A stretch of 64,000 nucleotides of DNA, from positions 18,930,007 to 18,994,006 of the forward strand of contig NC_046650.1 in the NCBI RefSeq assembly GCF_900324485.2, in the 5' to 3' direction. The DNA is from Mastacembelus armatus. Its lineage: Eukaryota; Chordata; Actinopteri; Synbranchiformes; Mastacembelidae. The translations under genes were made by a program, and so were the position numbers. Position 1 is the first letter of the stretch. Every line of letters starts with the position of its first letter. Shown here piece after piece: positions 1 to 12,556 of this stretch. The notes beneath the pieces were generated by a model. It saw only the letters and a program-made list of their open reading frames with translations, searched no databases and was not told the origin of the DNA.

Positions 1-740
1 TCCAGTCTGATAGTCTATATCCAGGCTGACACAGTATATGTCCAGTCTGATACACTCTGACACAGTCTATGTCCAGTCTGACACAGTCTATATCCAGGCT
101 GACACAGTATATGTCCAGTCTGATACACTCTGACACAGTCTATGTCCAGTCTGACAGTCTATATCCAGGCTGACACAGTATATGTCCAGTCTGATACACT
201 CTGACACAGTCTATGTCCAGTCTGACACAGTCTATATCCAGGCTGACACAGTATATGTCCAGTCTGATACACTCTGACACAGTCTATGTCCAGTCTGATA
301 GTCTATATCCAGGCTGACACAGTATATGTCCAGTCTGATACACTCTGACACAGTCTATGTCCAGTCTGACAGTCTATATCCAGGCTGACACAGTCTATGA
401 CCAGTCTGACACAGTCTATGTCCAGTCTGACAGTCTATGTCCAGTCTGACACAGTCTATGTCCAGTCTGACACAGTCTATATCCAGGCTGACACAGTCTA
501 TGTCCAGTCTGAAAGTCTATATCCAGGCTGACACAGTCTATGTCCAATTATGCAGTCTATTTACTGTCTGATACAGCTGGACACAGTTTATTTCCAGTCT
601 TCTACAGTCTGAAATGGTCTACGTCCAGCCTGACACGGTCTGTGTCCAGTCTGAGACAGTCTGACCAGTCTTACATGGTCTATGTCCAGTCTGAGACAGT
701 CTGTCCAGTCTTACACGGTCTATGTCCAGCGTACAGTGTG
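1..740. repeat. 21-bp minisatellite
   Basis: Tandem array built on a roughly 21-base unit (tccagtctgacacagtctat plus g), with variants reading tatatccaggctgacacagt. The array starts before the window and decays after about 600 into imperfect copies such as cagtctgagacagtctg. Open frames here on both strands are repeat read-through and not genes. Confidence 0.9.
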
Positions 741-1221
741 ACAGACAGAATGTGAACAGAGAAACTGCCTCAGTACTGGCTGAATGCATGTGAGCAGGAA
801 GCTGCAGTGGAAATTGTTTCCACACAAACTTCCTCCTGACCTGTTTCAGTTTGCATCAGCTCTAACTGAAGCTGCCACTGCCAAGGAGGGGTCATCAGAC
901 TGCAAACAGGTCCCAGACCCCCTAGCACCATGACATAAGAGAGAAAGAACATAAGATCCCTCCAACCTGAAGAAACGACTGCAAACTCCTCTCATTAACA
1001 CTGTGGTTGTTTGACATCTCTAGAAGCAATAGGCCCGTTCACTGATCCGTACCCACAGCGCTGTGGCTGCAGTGCATCGTGGGGTTTGCAGTTCAGTGCA
1101 GGTCATCATTAAAGCAGCAGGACAGGCAGAGAAAGCTGATGTTGAAGTTCCTTGATGTGTTTCTGAAGCTGTGGCTGATGGTGAACATGTTTCTGCTCAT
1201 ACACGCTGCATTCCTCAGAGC
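741..1221. other. intergenic, no gene seen
   Basis: Ordinary unique sequence between the minisatellite and the first (AC)n tract. No exon-like stretch with supporting splice sites was found on either strand. Confidence 0.5.

Positions 1222-1257
<36 letters not shown>
1222..1257. repeat. (AC)n microsatellite
   Basis: About 18 uninterrupted AC dinucleotides. Confidence 0.95.
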
Positions 1258-1261
<4 letters not shown>

Positions 1262-1429
1262 TGCCAGAGCCAGTTTAGACCTGTGGGTGTCGGGAGGCTG
1301 ACAGAGTCTGAGCCACATGTTAAAACATGGTCCGTCTACCTCGCTGAATGCAGTAACACTTTGCAGTACTTCCACACTGCAAAGTATCACAGGTATTGGC
1401 CAGCAGTGATTTGAGACATGCAAAACAGG

Positions 1430-1860
1430 TACAGGCCAGACAGGCAGAGAGGGAAGAGCAGTACTAGAAGTAGTAGTAGCAGCAGTAGTGGCATGAGTAT
1501 TCCTGGTGTCAGCACTATATGCTTAGAAGTATCAAGCATAGTAGCAGCTTTAGTATCAGCAGTATTACTAATAGTTGCAGTGGTGCTAACAGAAGTAGTA
1601 ATAACTTTTGCAGTACCAGTAATAATAGTTGTTGCAGTAGTACTATGTTTAGAGGTACTAAATACCTTTAGCAGTTGCAGTATTAGTGGTAGCTGTAACA
1701 CTAGTGACAGTAGAGACAGCAGTAGTATTTGGAGTAGCTGTACAGAAGTTGCAGTAGTGGTTTTACTACTAGTAGTGGAAGTTTTTTAAGTTGTAATATT
1801 AGCATTAGCAGTATAAGCAGCAGTAGTCGTAGTAGTAACAGTAGTAAAGCTGCACTGCAA
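1430..1860. repeat. degenerate AGT/AGC triplet-rich tract
   Basis: Low-complexity sequence dominated by agt, agc and act triplets (for example agtagtagtagcagcagtag near 1466), degenerate along about 430 bases. The long open frames on both strands (serine- and valine-rich, or threonine- and leucine-rich) follow from triplet composition and have no domain. Confidence 0.8.
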
Positions 1861-2300
1861 TTCAGAAATATACTGTACATTGTGTGTGTTGTTGTATCTC
1901 TGTGAGGACCAGTATCAGTGCTGTGTAGGGGGCAGGACGGGACTCAGGTCTAACAGGTCCAGACAGGCCCTGTACATCTGTAAAACCTGGTCTGCCCGGA
2001 CAGAGGCAGGCAGGGCTCTGACCTTTAACCCCAGGGAAGGTTTGAGAAGAATGTGAGAAATTCAGAACCTTCAGGCTGCTCTGAGCAAGAGAGGGAGCAA
2101 AGGAGTGGTCGATCAGAGGCCGACAAGTTTATACAAGCAGCTGCCTACAGTATGTATACCCTCAGGGAAAACACACACATTAAATCTGCGTTAGCATCAC
2201 ACACACACTCTGTTTGTCTTTGATGACAGGAAGTAGAAAGTCAACCAAGCCTCCTTCACTACATGTCAGAGTCAAACCTTGGACTTTTTCCTGCTCTACA
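1861..2300. other. intergenic, no gene seen
   Basis: Unique sequence between the triplet tract and the 58-bp array. Nothing gene-like was recognised. Confidence 0.45.
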
Positions 2301-4225
2301 TTTATAAGGTGGTTAACGTCAGCTACCCGGCGGTACATAAAGTACTTCAAATTAGAAGTATATAAGGTAGTTAACGTCAGCTACCCGGCGGTATATAAAG
2401 TACTTCAAATTAGAAGTATATGAGGTAGTTAACGTCAGCTACCCGGCGGTATATAAAGTACTTCAAATTAGAAGTATATGAGGTAGTTAACGTCAGCTAC
2501 CCAGCGGTATATAAAGTACTTCAAATTAGAAGTATATAAGGTAGTTAACGTCAGCTACCCAGCGGTATATAAAGTACTTCAAATTAGAAGTATATATGGT
2601 AGTTAACGTCAGCTACTTAGCGGTATATAAAGTACTTCAAATTAGAAGTATATAAGGTAGTTAACATCAGCTACCCAGCGGTACATAAAGTACTTCAAAT
2701 TAGAAGTATATAAGGTAGTTAACATCAGCTACCCAGCGGTACATAAAGTACTTCAAATTAGAAGTATATGAGGTAGTTAACGTCAGCTACCCAGCGGTAC
2801 ATAAAGTACTTCAAATTAGAAGTATATGAGGTATTTAACGTCAGCTACCCAGCGGTACATAAAGTACTTCATATTAGAAGTATATAAGGTAGTTAACGTC
2901 AGCTACCCAGCGGTACATAAAGTACTTCATATTAGAAGTATATGAGGTAGTTAACGTCAGCTACCCAGCGGTACATAAAGTACTTCATATTAGAAGTATA
3001 TGAGGTAGTTAACGTCAGCTACCCAGCGGTACATAAAGTACTTCAAATTAGAAGTATATGAGGTATTTAACGTCAGCCACCCGGCGGTACATAAAGTACT
3101 TCATATTAGAAGTATATGAGGTAGTTAACGTCAGCCACCCGGCGGTACATAAAGTACTTCATATTAGAAGTATATGAGGTATTTAACGTCAGCTACCCGG
3201 CGGTACATAAAGTACTTCATATTAGAAGTATATAAGGTAGTTAACGTCAGCTACCCGGCGGTACATAAAGTACTTCATATTAGAAGTATATGAGGTAGTT
3301 AACGTCAGCCACCCGGCGGTACATAAAGTACTTCATATTAGAAGTATATGAGGTAGTTAACGTCAGCTACCCGGCGGTACATAAAGTACTTCATATTAGA
3401 AGTATATGAGGTAGTTAACGTCAGCTACCCGGCGGTACATAAAGTACTTCAAATTAGAAGTATATGAGGTAGTTAACGTCAGCTACCCGGCGGTACATAA
3501 AGTACTTCAAATTAGAAGTATATGAGGTAGTTAACGTCAGCTACCCGGCGGTACATAAAGTACTTCAAATTAGAAGTATATGAGGTAGTTAACGTCACTT
3601 ACCCGGCGGTACATAAAGTACTTCAAATTAGAAGTATATGAGGTAGTTAACGTCAGCTACCCGGCGGTACATAAAGTACTTCAAATTAGAAGTATATGAG
3701 GTAGTTAACGTCAGCTACCCGGCGGTATATAAAGTACTTCAAATTAGAAGTATATGAGGTAGTTAACGTCAGCTACCCGGCGGTACATAAAGTACTTCAA
3801 ATTAGAAGTATATGAGGTAGTTAACGTCAGCTACCCGGCGGTACATAAAGTACTTCAAATTAGAAGTATATGAGGTAGTTAACGTCAGCTACCCGGCGGT
3901 ACATAAAGTACTTCAAATTAGAAGTATATGAGGTAGTTAACGTCAGATACCCGGCGGTACATAAAGTACTTCATATTAGAAGTATATAAGGTAGTTAACG
4001 TCAGATACCCGGCGGTATATAAAGTACTTCAAATTAGAAGTATATAAGGTAGTTAACGTCAGCTACCCGGCGGTATATAAAGTACTTCAAATTAGAAGTA
4101 TATAAGGTAGTTAACGTCAGCTACCCGGCGGTATATAAAGTACTTCAAATTAGAAGTATATAAGGTAGTTAACGTCAGCTACCCAGCAGTATATAAAGTA
4201 CTTCAAATTAGAAGTATATGAAGTA
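2301..4225. repeat. 58-bp minisatellite, about 33 copies
   Basis: Head-to-tail array of a 58-base unit containing gtagttaacgtcagctaccc followed by the ggcggtacataaagtacttc segment. Variation is limited to a few positions: ggcgg or agcgg, tacat or tatat, caaat or catat, tatatg or tatata. These variants occur in runs of neighbouring copies, as expected for expansion by unequal exchange. The array holds no open frame of note. Confidence 0.95.
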
Positions 4226-4709
4226 GTTAACATCAGCTCCAACATTAAAGTGATCAACACAATAATCACCAATAATTATAATCCAATAATATCAGATCCA
4301 TTCATGTGAAATCGGCCATTCTGCACAATGAGTACTTTTACTTTGGATACTTCAAGTACATTTGGATGATGGTATTTTTAGGCCTTTACTGCAGTAACAT
4401 TTTGAATGCAGGACTTTTACTCTGTGGTATTTCTACTGTTACTGCATCAAGTGATTGCAGTATTTCTTCCAGCAGCGCTACAAAAGGGAACATTACCACA
4501 TTTAATTGCCTGTACTTCATAAAGACAGACCTGGCTGTGTTGAAAGTAGTACGACAAAGTATTTGAACAGCTGTTGAACTAGAAAACTACAGAAATACTG
4601 CGAACGGCCTCTGACATGGTCGTCAGCAGGTCGTGAACATTTGAGCTGCCATGTACAGAAGCTGCAGCACAACATGGAGGAAGAGCTGAAGGTCACAGTG
4701 TTCATATGG

Positions 4710-4745
<36 letters not shown>

Positions 4746-5480
4746 CGACGGTAACTGAACTCCCATTTTCTGAGTCAAGTCGAAAGGAGCCGACGCAGTG
4801 ACAGAAGAGGAAGTGGCGTCTCGGTCACATTTTACTGCAGCCGCCATCACAGCAACATGTGTGTGTGTGTCCTTATATGGAAACACACAGACGTGAGTGT
4901 GTGGCTGAGGCGAAAAACGCTGTTATGGTGAGAACTGATTAAAATTCATATTTATCACACTGAAGCCACAGTCCTATGTGCACACCCACTTCCTGTCACA
5001 CACTCGTACTTCCTGTACACAGGATTAACACACACACTCCCCCACCCTTCAGCTTCACGCTAAACTGATTTCTCCAACAAAAGCACAAGCTGTTTGCTCT
5101 GTGCTGTGTTTTCAGACACGAAGGCCGCCAGTCCCGAAAGATGAGTCCTACAATCCTTCAGCGCCACCTGCAGCCACGTCTGCATCGCTGAGCTTCAGCC
5201 CTGACACCAAAACAGACCCTGAGCGGTCAGAGGCCTGTGGACACACACACTCATTCAGGTTGTTTAACAGCTGACGGATTTTTATTTTTCAGTTTTATTC
5301 ACAGAAAACAAAGCGACACAAAAACCACCTGAGGTCGAAACCGTTTATTCCTCCACTGTTACCATGGTGACCCATGCATCCCATGATGCTTTGTGCTGTC
5401 AGGGTGTAGGGGTCATAGTTTTACAAATAAGACTTATGGATCATTTGTTATTGTCAACATCACTAAAAGATGTTTGAACT
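4226..5480. other. intergenic with an (AC)n tract
   Basis: Between the 58-bp array and the 3' end of slc25a11. It contains an (AC)n run at 4712-4742. No coding exon was recognised. Confidence 0.5.
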
Positions 5481-5487
5481 CCTTCAG

Positions 5488-5493
5488 TTTATT
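5488..5493 (-). promoter_or_regulatory. candidate poly(A) signal of slc25a11
   Basis: AATAAA on the minus strand, about 300 bases past the slc25a11 stop. Another AATAAA lies further on near 5343, so the site used is not certain. Confidence 0.45.
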
Positions 5494-5736
5494 TTACATT
5501 CTTTTCTTTACAAAAAGAATTTGAAGTTAAGTGTGTGTGGACCGGACCATGTGGGGGTGAGAGGGGGGGCGGGGGTCTGTCAGTAACATGGTTCACTCCT
5601 GTTTCAACACTGGCTCAATTCAGTGTGTGTTTAAAGGCGCAATCCCCCATTTGACTCAATGCCTGGAGACCAGGGGAGGTCAGTAAATGTGGGACTGCTC
5701 CTTTAAACCATGAATAGGTTTGTGCTGGAGTCCGTG

Positions 5737-5770
<34 letters not shown>

Positions 5771-5796
5771 ATTGCTGTGCGTGTGTTTGCCGAGCG

Positions 5797-6889
5797 TTAG
5801 CGGTCCAGGACATAGGTCTTGTAGAGGCGGTTCATCTGCTCCAGGAAGATGAAGGTGAGGACGGTGTGAGGGCCGAGGCGAGCGTAGTACGGAGTGAAAC
5901 CTTTCCACAGGGAGAAGAAACCCTCTTTGCCCACGACCCGGACCAGAACCTCCTGCCAAACACACCCAAACACAAAAATCACTCCACAGACCAGGAAACC
6001 GTCACGGCTGAGCTCAAACCTCAGACATTTAAAGCTCTGAGGGAAAACGTTCGAGGTAAAAGCTGGACTTACAAAAGGTTCAGGTCAATGTTCTAATTAT
6101 GAGACAGTTTAAAAAGAAATGTCGTGTTTTTATTATTTAAAATGTGATTTACACAAAAACATTCAAGTTTAAAGTAAAATTTCATTTGAAGGAAATAAAA
6201 AAATGTTCTAATGTAAAAACATTTGGTTATTTAAATCAAACTAAAGATTTGACTGAACCTCTGAGGTCAAAGGTCAAACTGCAGCAGCACGGGGTCTCTA
6301 CTGAACTCACCAGACCGTTCTTGTACTCGGGCTTCCCGTCGATCATCCTCATATTCTGGATCCTGAACACAAAAACACAGAGACAGGTCCCGTTAACCTC
6401 CAGGACCAGGTCCAGCACAGAGCACTCAGGTGGACTGGTTTTACCATCCACTGAATGAACCGGCTTTTTAAACGTTTCTCTGACGAGATCCTGAGAGTTG
6501 CTTCTTGAAGCTCACAGTGAACGCCCCAACCTCTAACTGAACCAGCAGCAGATGGACTTGTGAGACTCTCACCTGGTCTTCACGATGTCGACGGGCATGG
6601 AGGCCGCGGTGGTGACCAGGCCGCTGATCATACTGGCACAGAAATGACACAGGATATCGTCCCTGAAGTACCCTGAAACACACAGAGGCGGTTAGAGCTG
6701 AGCCGGTTCAGCCGGAGCCTGGTGCGGCTGAAGTACTGCGGCGAGCCGGTACCTGAGTCGAGCAGCGCCTGTTTGGACTGAGAGTACGAGGCCAGCTGGG
6801 CGGCGTTCACCACCACCGCCCGCGCCATTGTAGGAACACAGCCCTGTGACAAACAGTGAGCGTGAAACACAGCACGTCACTGACCTGTG

Positions 6890-6921
<32 letters not shown>

Positions 6922-9259
6922 TCCCCATAAAACATTAGATAACACAAAGAAAACCTGCTGTTGGACTCTGACTGTATTTTCCATATTAATTGATTGATAA
7001 TTATGGGACTCGCTCTGACCAAGCCAAACAGGGTAAAGTGTAATATTTGAGAACAAGACAAGGTTCCTCATTTGTTCCACAGAAGTTAAGTTCGGAGGTC
7101 AGAGTAGAACCTAAATATTCCAGTGAAACATCAAACCTGTGTGTGGACTCACCCTCCACAGTGTGGTCAGGCCTTCTTCTCTGGTGATGCGAGCGAGAGC
7201 GTTGAAAACGTTTGTGTAACCCCTCCTCTGGTCTGGAGGAAGCCTGACACAGAGACAGTGATGTTTACACTCTGTTTACACCACCAGCAGGGCAACAAAC
7301 AAACACACACACAGCCAATGGAAACACACCGTCCATCAGCTGTCATCCTGATCAGAGCGACCTCTGCTGGCGTCCCGACAAACGCTCCTGTAGCTCCGGC
7401 TGTCATTCCAATCAAAGCCTGCAGGGGGAGCACTTCTGTTAGTGCAGTGCTGCTGCAGTGGTACTGCAGTACTACTGTAAAGACCAGTATTAAAGTGGTT
7501 CCAACACTTTCAGTACTTTGACGTTAGCAGAGCTTTCCCAAATAAATAAATCAGAACAGTAAACAGTTTTCCAGAGTAAACAGTTTTCCAGGCTGTACCT
7601 TGAGGAAAAAGTTTGGCGGCCTTCCGTCACTTCCGGTCAACTTCTCAAACAGGATGGTGTAGATTCCCAGGCGAGTCGTCGTGTAGGTCGCCTGCCGCAG
7701 CAGCCCTGCGGACAGACTGACACAGGTTTTCAGTAAATATCATAAACAACAGACGCAGCAGCAGAGGAAGGAACAAAGGAAGCGGCAGCCGCAGTAAACG
7801 AAGTGGTAGATACCCAGTGTAGATTCCCTGGAATCCCTCGTTCTTCAGGATGGAGAACAGAGCGTGGAAACTGGTTCTATATTCTCGAGCCTTCGTTCCC
7901 TGACCGCTCAACTGCATCCGGTTCTTCACCAGGTCCAAGGGCTGCACAAAGACCGTAGCACCCATCCTGGACAGATGCAGTCAGTCAGAAACGTTATGAC
8001 GAAGCAAATATTCTTCTCTGAAACAACAGACAAGGATACGCAGACTGGATCTCTGGCTGTAGGATAAAAACCACTTTATGAGGAGGGTCAGCCTGAAGAA
8101 GGAACTGGAAGAGTCTGTGTGACTGACTGTAGTTTTCAGGTTTGTTATTTAACTGTTTAGATTCTTTACATTTGGAGTTCCTTCTGTTGTGTTAATAAAA
8201 ACAGTCTCTGCAGGACTAAACGGTCTCCTGACGTCCCACATCAACAGATATTTGGCATTTCTGCTTGAAAAATGACAAAACAAGTATGTGATTATGAAAT
8301 GAGTGACAGGCAGCTAAAACAGGTTCCTTATGTCGTGTCCTTGTTTCTAACCTTTATTAACAACACTGAGCACATTAGTTCCTAAATCTGGCCCCTGCTC
8401 TGATTGGTCAGGACAGAGCTGTGGAAACGTTCGCCTGAAGGAGGCTGGAAACACACACACATCACATCAGCCTTACTCCTTATTAGTTAGCTGTTTGCTG
8501 AGTCCGGACCTAAACCAGGACAAGTTCAGCCTCCAGACCTCTCAGGCCGCCTTAACTTAGACCAGGGGTTCCCAACCCTGGTCCTCAAAGAACCCTGCCC
8601 TGCTTCTGATTGGCTGAACACACCTGATCCAGGCAATCAGCTGTAGGTACAGCGGGGACAGCTGGAAACCAAGAAGAGCAGGGGGCCTTGAGGACCAGGT
8701 TTGGGAATCAGACTTAATACCCACTGTTAACTCTGAACAAACCCTTATGTTTACTAGTGACAGCTAGCGTTAGCCTGTTAGCATCACTGATTAGCCTACA
8801 CACTGGAGAGGAGGGGGCTCCACAGATTTCATTTCAATAAACAAACTGTTCTAAACTGTTCTATTTACTACAATGTTCCCTCCGAACAACAAAGCACGGT
8901 TCCCCGTTCTGCTCCCTGGTACCAGCCCGCACACGGCTAGCTGCAGAGATGCTGGGGGGGTGCAATATTCTCCGTAACACCGGTGTGATGCCGAGCTCTG
9001 CTTCCAGTTTCAGTCGTGCCCTGTGGGTCAGCTCGGGTCACCGCTGGGTCTGGTTTGAACGTCACTCAGATAACTAACTGGGGCAAACGTCGGTTCGGGT
9101 AAATTCTGTGGGAACACGAATCGATGGGGCGCAGATTTCGACACAACACCATGACAGCTAACGCTGGCACGTTAGCAGGCTAGCTAGCACCTACCCGGCC
9201 AAACCCCCGAACAGGAACTTGATGGCCTTCGGAGAAGTCTTGGGCTTTGCCTCCGCCAT
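5797..9259 (-). CDS. slc25a11: mitochondrial 2-oxoglutarate/malate carrier
   Basis: Nine coding exons on the minus strand: 9259-9195, 7966-7814, 7716-7599, 7418-7330, 7243-7153, 6843-6753, 6672-6573, 6362-6311 and 5952-5797. They sum to 915 nt (304 residues) with all phases matching and GT/AG borders. The protein follows vertebrate SLC25A11 (about 314 residues) from the N-terminal TSPK and FLFGGLAG segment to the end. The three carrier signatures are visible: PLDLVK (repeat 1), TPAEVALIR (repeat 2) and MPVDIVKTR (repeat 3). Known role: exchange of 2-oxoglutarate for malate across the inner mitochondrial membrane, as in the malate-aspartate shuttle. The start is the ATG giving MAEAKPKTSP, which sits just before the conserved SPK segment. 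The gene lies head to head with the mospd3-like gene. All key motifs are intact. Confidence 0.97.
6890..6918. repeat. (AC)n microsatellite in slc25a11 intron
   Basis: Pure AC dinucleotides within the intron between coding exons 5 and 6 (7152-6844). Confidence 0.9.
8563..8712. mobile_element. short hAT-like MITE
   Basis: About 150 bases bounded by imperfect terminal inverted repeats. The left end reads caggggttcccaaccctggt, and the right end in reverse complement has ttcccaaacctggtcctcaa. Ends of this kind are common in small non-autonomous hAT elements of fish. It lies in intron 1 of slc25a11. No clean 8-bp target duplication could be fixed, so the exact borders are uncertain. Confidence 0.6.
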
Positions 9260-10020
9260 GTCTCCCACAGTCGGTCAGTGGCGGCAGAGTCCCTGCTCGG
9301 ATTCCCGCTGCCTGTAAGTCTCTGGGCCGCACGGTCAACGACTCCGTCACCGGTGCAGCAGCCGGGGCAAGGTGACTCTCTGGAGCGGGCACGTCCGGAG
9401 ACACAACACCAGCGGACCAATCAGGAGCGAGCACGAAGAGTCCCGAAGATCAACGAACAGTGACTGACGTTTTGTAGAGTTCAGGGTCTTATTAGCAGCT
9501 CGTAAATCTGAACACCGTCATGTAATCGTCATCCGAAATTGTTTTTGTCATCGCTAATATACAAATATATAATAGAACCTAAATAGTACCTAAAAGCAAC
9601 ATCCGATTTAGCACAGATCAAATTAATTTACAAAAATAGAAAATAAATAATTTGACAAATGTGTATATAACAGGAATAAATAAATGAAAAAGAGATGTAG
9701 TCTATTGTCACATTTTTATAAACATCAAGGTAATTTGGGTTTATAAAACAAGCAAGTTCATTATCTTCGAAACAACTGAGGTTATCTTCTATATTAAGTG
9801 ACAATAGAATATATTCATCAAATGTAAATTTAATCAAAAATGATTCTTTATTGGCTCCTATCATTTAACTTGATTATAAAAACATAATTATTTATATTAT
9901 ATATTAGCTCTTTCAAATGAAAACGCAGCGTCCCTAAAGTGACTGACGTCCTGACATCCAATGGAAAGACACGTTACTCTCTCCCGCATTCTGATTGGCT
10001 GAGAGCGTCCGGACGGGGTG
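9260..10020. promoter_or_regulatory. shared upstream region of slc25a11 and mospd3-like gene
   Basis: About 760 bases between two divergent genes. Near slc25a11 there is a CCAAT-type motif (accaatcagg, about 9416). Near the other gene there is a CRE-like tgacgtc at 9944-9950, a ccaatgg near 9958 and a Y-box-like ctgattggctg near 9990. The middle (about 9490-9910) is very AT-rich and shows no exon. Functional assignment is inferred from position. Confidence 0.5.
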
Positions 10021-10615
10021 GGATCTTCCGTCTGTAAACAGCTTGTTGAGGAAGAGGAAACATCTGTCGGTGAGTCGAGTCACAAAAGTCGTTTGTACCG
10101 GAGAAAGCTCAGCTCTGACACCGTTTGGCTCCTCTTTAAAAGCCGCTGGACGTTTCCAGCAGCACCGCGTGCTGTCTGCTCCGTCAGGTTTACGTCATTT
10201 ACCGGTTATTAGACCGGTCGGTGTGACGTAGCAGCCAGCAGCTAGCAGCTAGCAGCTAGCTAACGTCAGCATCGAGAAGACATCCACCAACAGCACACTT
10301 CACTATTATTATTGTTGTGGTTGTTGTTACAACAGTGAACTACAGACCTTATGGCCTGTGTTTGTGTTTTTAAAAACAGATTTAACACGTTCAGTCAAAC
10401 TGAGTTTAACAGCATTGATCAGTTATCAGTGAGGACCATAAAAACGATGCTCTGGAAATTCATTGTAAAACACATAAATTATAAACAATTATTAAAATAT
10501 TAAATACAGGTTGTTTCTCTACAACAGGTGGGGATGCTGTGACATCACTCTGCGAGGCATCCAATGACAGTGCTCAGATCATGGCCGTGGGTGGGGCACC
10601 ACACAGGACGGACCA

Positions 10616-11849
10616 ATGAGGAAGAGGGAGAGCCATGACGGACAGGGACAGGGCGGGACGGCACAACAGGGGGGGAGGAGAGGGGTCAGAGGGCAGGAGG
10701 GGAGGGGGGAGACGGCAGGTGAGACAGGTGTTGCGTCCCCGCTGCCGGTCTTCCTGTTCCCCTCTGAGCTGGTGTTCTACCCTGAGCAGCGGAGCTCCCA
10801 CAGGAGAGTGTTAACTCTGTACAACCCGTACAGCTTCAGGATCAGCTTCAAGAGTCAGTACCTGTGTTCACCTGTCTGACTGTTTACCTGTGTATTTACC
10901 TGTTCACTTGTCTGTGGATATAGTGCCCTCCTCTGGCTGTACAGGAGATAACAGTCAGTCTCTCTCTCTCTCTCCCTCCAGTGTTGTGTACTGCTCCCTC
11001 GCTCTACAGAGTGGTGGAGGCTGAGGGATGCGTCCAAGCCAAGTCCTGTGTTGACCTGTAAGTAACTGACAGGTACTTTATTAGTACTTTATTGGTGTTA
11101 CTACTTCTGTTACTAGCATTAACTGCAGTAGAACTGTGCTGTTACTGTAAATCATTCAGTCTGGCTTCCTCCATAGTCCCCTGGTCTGGGATCAGCTTTT
11201 CAGTTTGTGCAGCCTCATGTCAACATGACTTGGACAAAACGTGACCTGTGGTGTCTCCTCTTCCTGTCAGGGTGGTGCGACACCTGGACGTCTCACCTAG
11301 AAACTGGGGCCGCAGAGACCGGTTCCGCATGGAGGTGAGAGGAGGAGGTCAGGTGGGAGGACGGGAGATCTGGGCTGAGCTGAAAGGGGGAGGAGGAGAA
11401 GAGGAGGAAGAAGAAGAAGAGGAGAGGAAGAGGAGGAAACAAAGTGGAGAGGAGAGGAAGATGGGGAGGCAGCAGAGGACGCTGTCTCCTCTTTCGCCTC
11501 TGCTGGTGCCCACACACGCAAACCTACAGCTGCCTACCTGTACAGGTGAGACTAACAGAGAGAGGAAACTTCCTGTTAAGCCACATCGTGCTTCATTCAG
11601 GGAGTGGAGGAGACAAATAGGGAGTGGACGTGGAAGAGGAGGAGACAAGGGGGTAAATAAGGGAATGAGGAAGGAAAGGAGGAAAGAAGAAGGTGGATAA
11701 GTAGACAGGGAAGGGCTACAATACTACATTACCCATGAGCCTCAGTGGCATTAGGAAGCCACTGTTTTTTTTTTTTTTTGAAGCTCTGATTGGATGTTTT
11801 TTCTGGCATTGCACTCTGGGATTTGTAGTTCATGTGGTTTGTTTCCTTC

Positions 11850-11916
<67 letters not shown>

Positions 11917-12196
11917 GCTGTGCGCAGTGTGTCTCAGTGGGTGGTGTGTGTGTTGATGGCGTTGCTGTGTGTCACAGTGTTGATGCTCCCCCACCACAAT
12001 GAGAGCAGCTCATTGGTTCCACGCTGCCTGCATGTGTCCACCAATCAGAAACTGGCCTGTGCCTACACCCTAGGTAACACACATACACACACACACAACA
12101 CACACACAACACACATACCTTTAGTTTTTCAATGTGGGCGTAGTCTTATTCCTTGTCTGTCCCTCAGGTCTTCTCACCATGATGTTTCTAAGGTAA
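10616..12196 (+). CDS. mospd3: MSP-domain, tail-anchored MOSPD protein
   Basis: Coding exons 10616-10853, 10982-11057, 11271-11545, 11918-12073 and 12168-12196 sum to 774 nt (257 residues) in consistent phase. A non-coding first exon probably ends at a donor near 10070 and splices to an acceptor near 10527. Residues about 45-120 form the MSP domain (VFLFPSELVF, VLTLYNPY, LCTAPSLY, VRHLDV). An acidic and basic linker with nine glutamates in a row follows, then a C-terminal hydrophobic segment (VCVLMALLCVTVLMLP) and the family ending QKLACAYTLG, LLTMMFLR. MOSPD1 and MOSPD3 are ER tail-anchored contact-site proteins whose MSP domain binds short FFAT/FFNT-type motifs. EQRS and LLTM favour mospd3, but mospd1 is not excluded. 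The start is the first in-frame ATG before the MSP domain. The N-terminus is glycine- and arginine-rich. Confidence 0.87.
11852..11910. repeat. (TG)n next to the exon 4 acceptor of the mospd3-like gene
   Basis: About 29 TG dinucleotides end eight bases before the cgcgcag acceptor at 11917. The dinucleotide run takes the place of the usual pyrimidine tract. Confidence 0.9.
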
Positions 12197-12509
12197 CCAG
12201 TGACATCACTCCACCATCGCTGCCTCCCGTTTGATTGACAGCTGCTTATGGTTGCCATGGCACCACCCATCTGGCCTCTGACCTCCATGTGGTGCACCGG
12301 AGGGATCACACAGACACAGACTGTGTTCATCAACTCATCACACACATGAATGTAGTCCGACCGCTGGACGAGGTCCTGGTCAGTGCTGAGGGACTTAACT
12401 GACTCTATTGGTCGTCTCATGGGATTTAAAGAGTCTGAAGCAGGAGAATCGACCTGACAGAGGTCACTGCTTCAGACTCACAGGTCACCTGATGACTATA
12501 ATGATGTGA

Positions 12510-12515
12510 AATAAA
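12510..12515 (+). promoter_or_regulatory. poly(A) signal of the mospd3-like gene
   Basis: AATAAA about 310 bases after the stop. It lies 36 bases before the opposite-strand AATAAA of the neighbouring receptor gene, so the two 3' ends meet or overlap. Confidence 0.7.
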
Positions 12516-12550
12516 AAGACACATTGATGAGCTGTGGGACACTGAGTCCT

Positions 12551-12556
12551 TTTATT
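12551..12556 (-). promoter_or_regulatory. poly(A) signal of the short-tailed Fc-receptor-like gene
   Basis: AATAAA on the minus strand about 430 bases past the stop at 12987. Confidence 0.6.

Noticed and set aside
540-825. Small open frames on both strands in the first 0.8 kb
   Set aside because: They lie in or next to the 21-bp minisatellite and have repeat composition only.
1387-1789. Open frames of 104-123 codons on both strands
   Set aside because: They follow from the AGT/AGC triplet-rich tract; no domain and no splice support.
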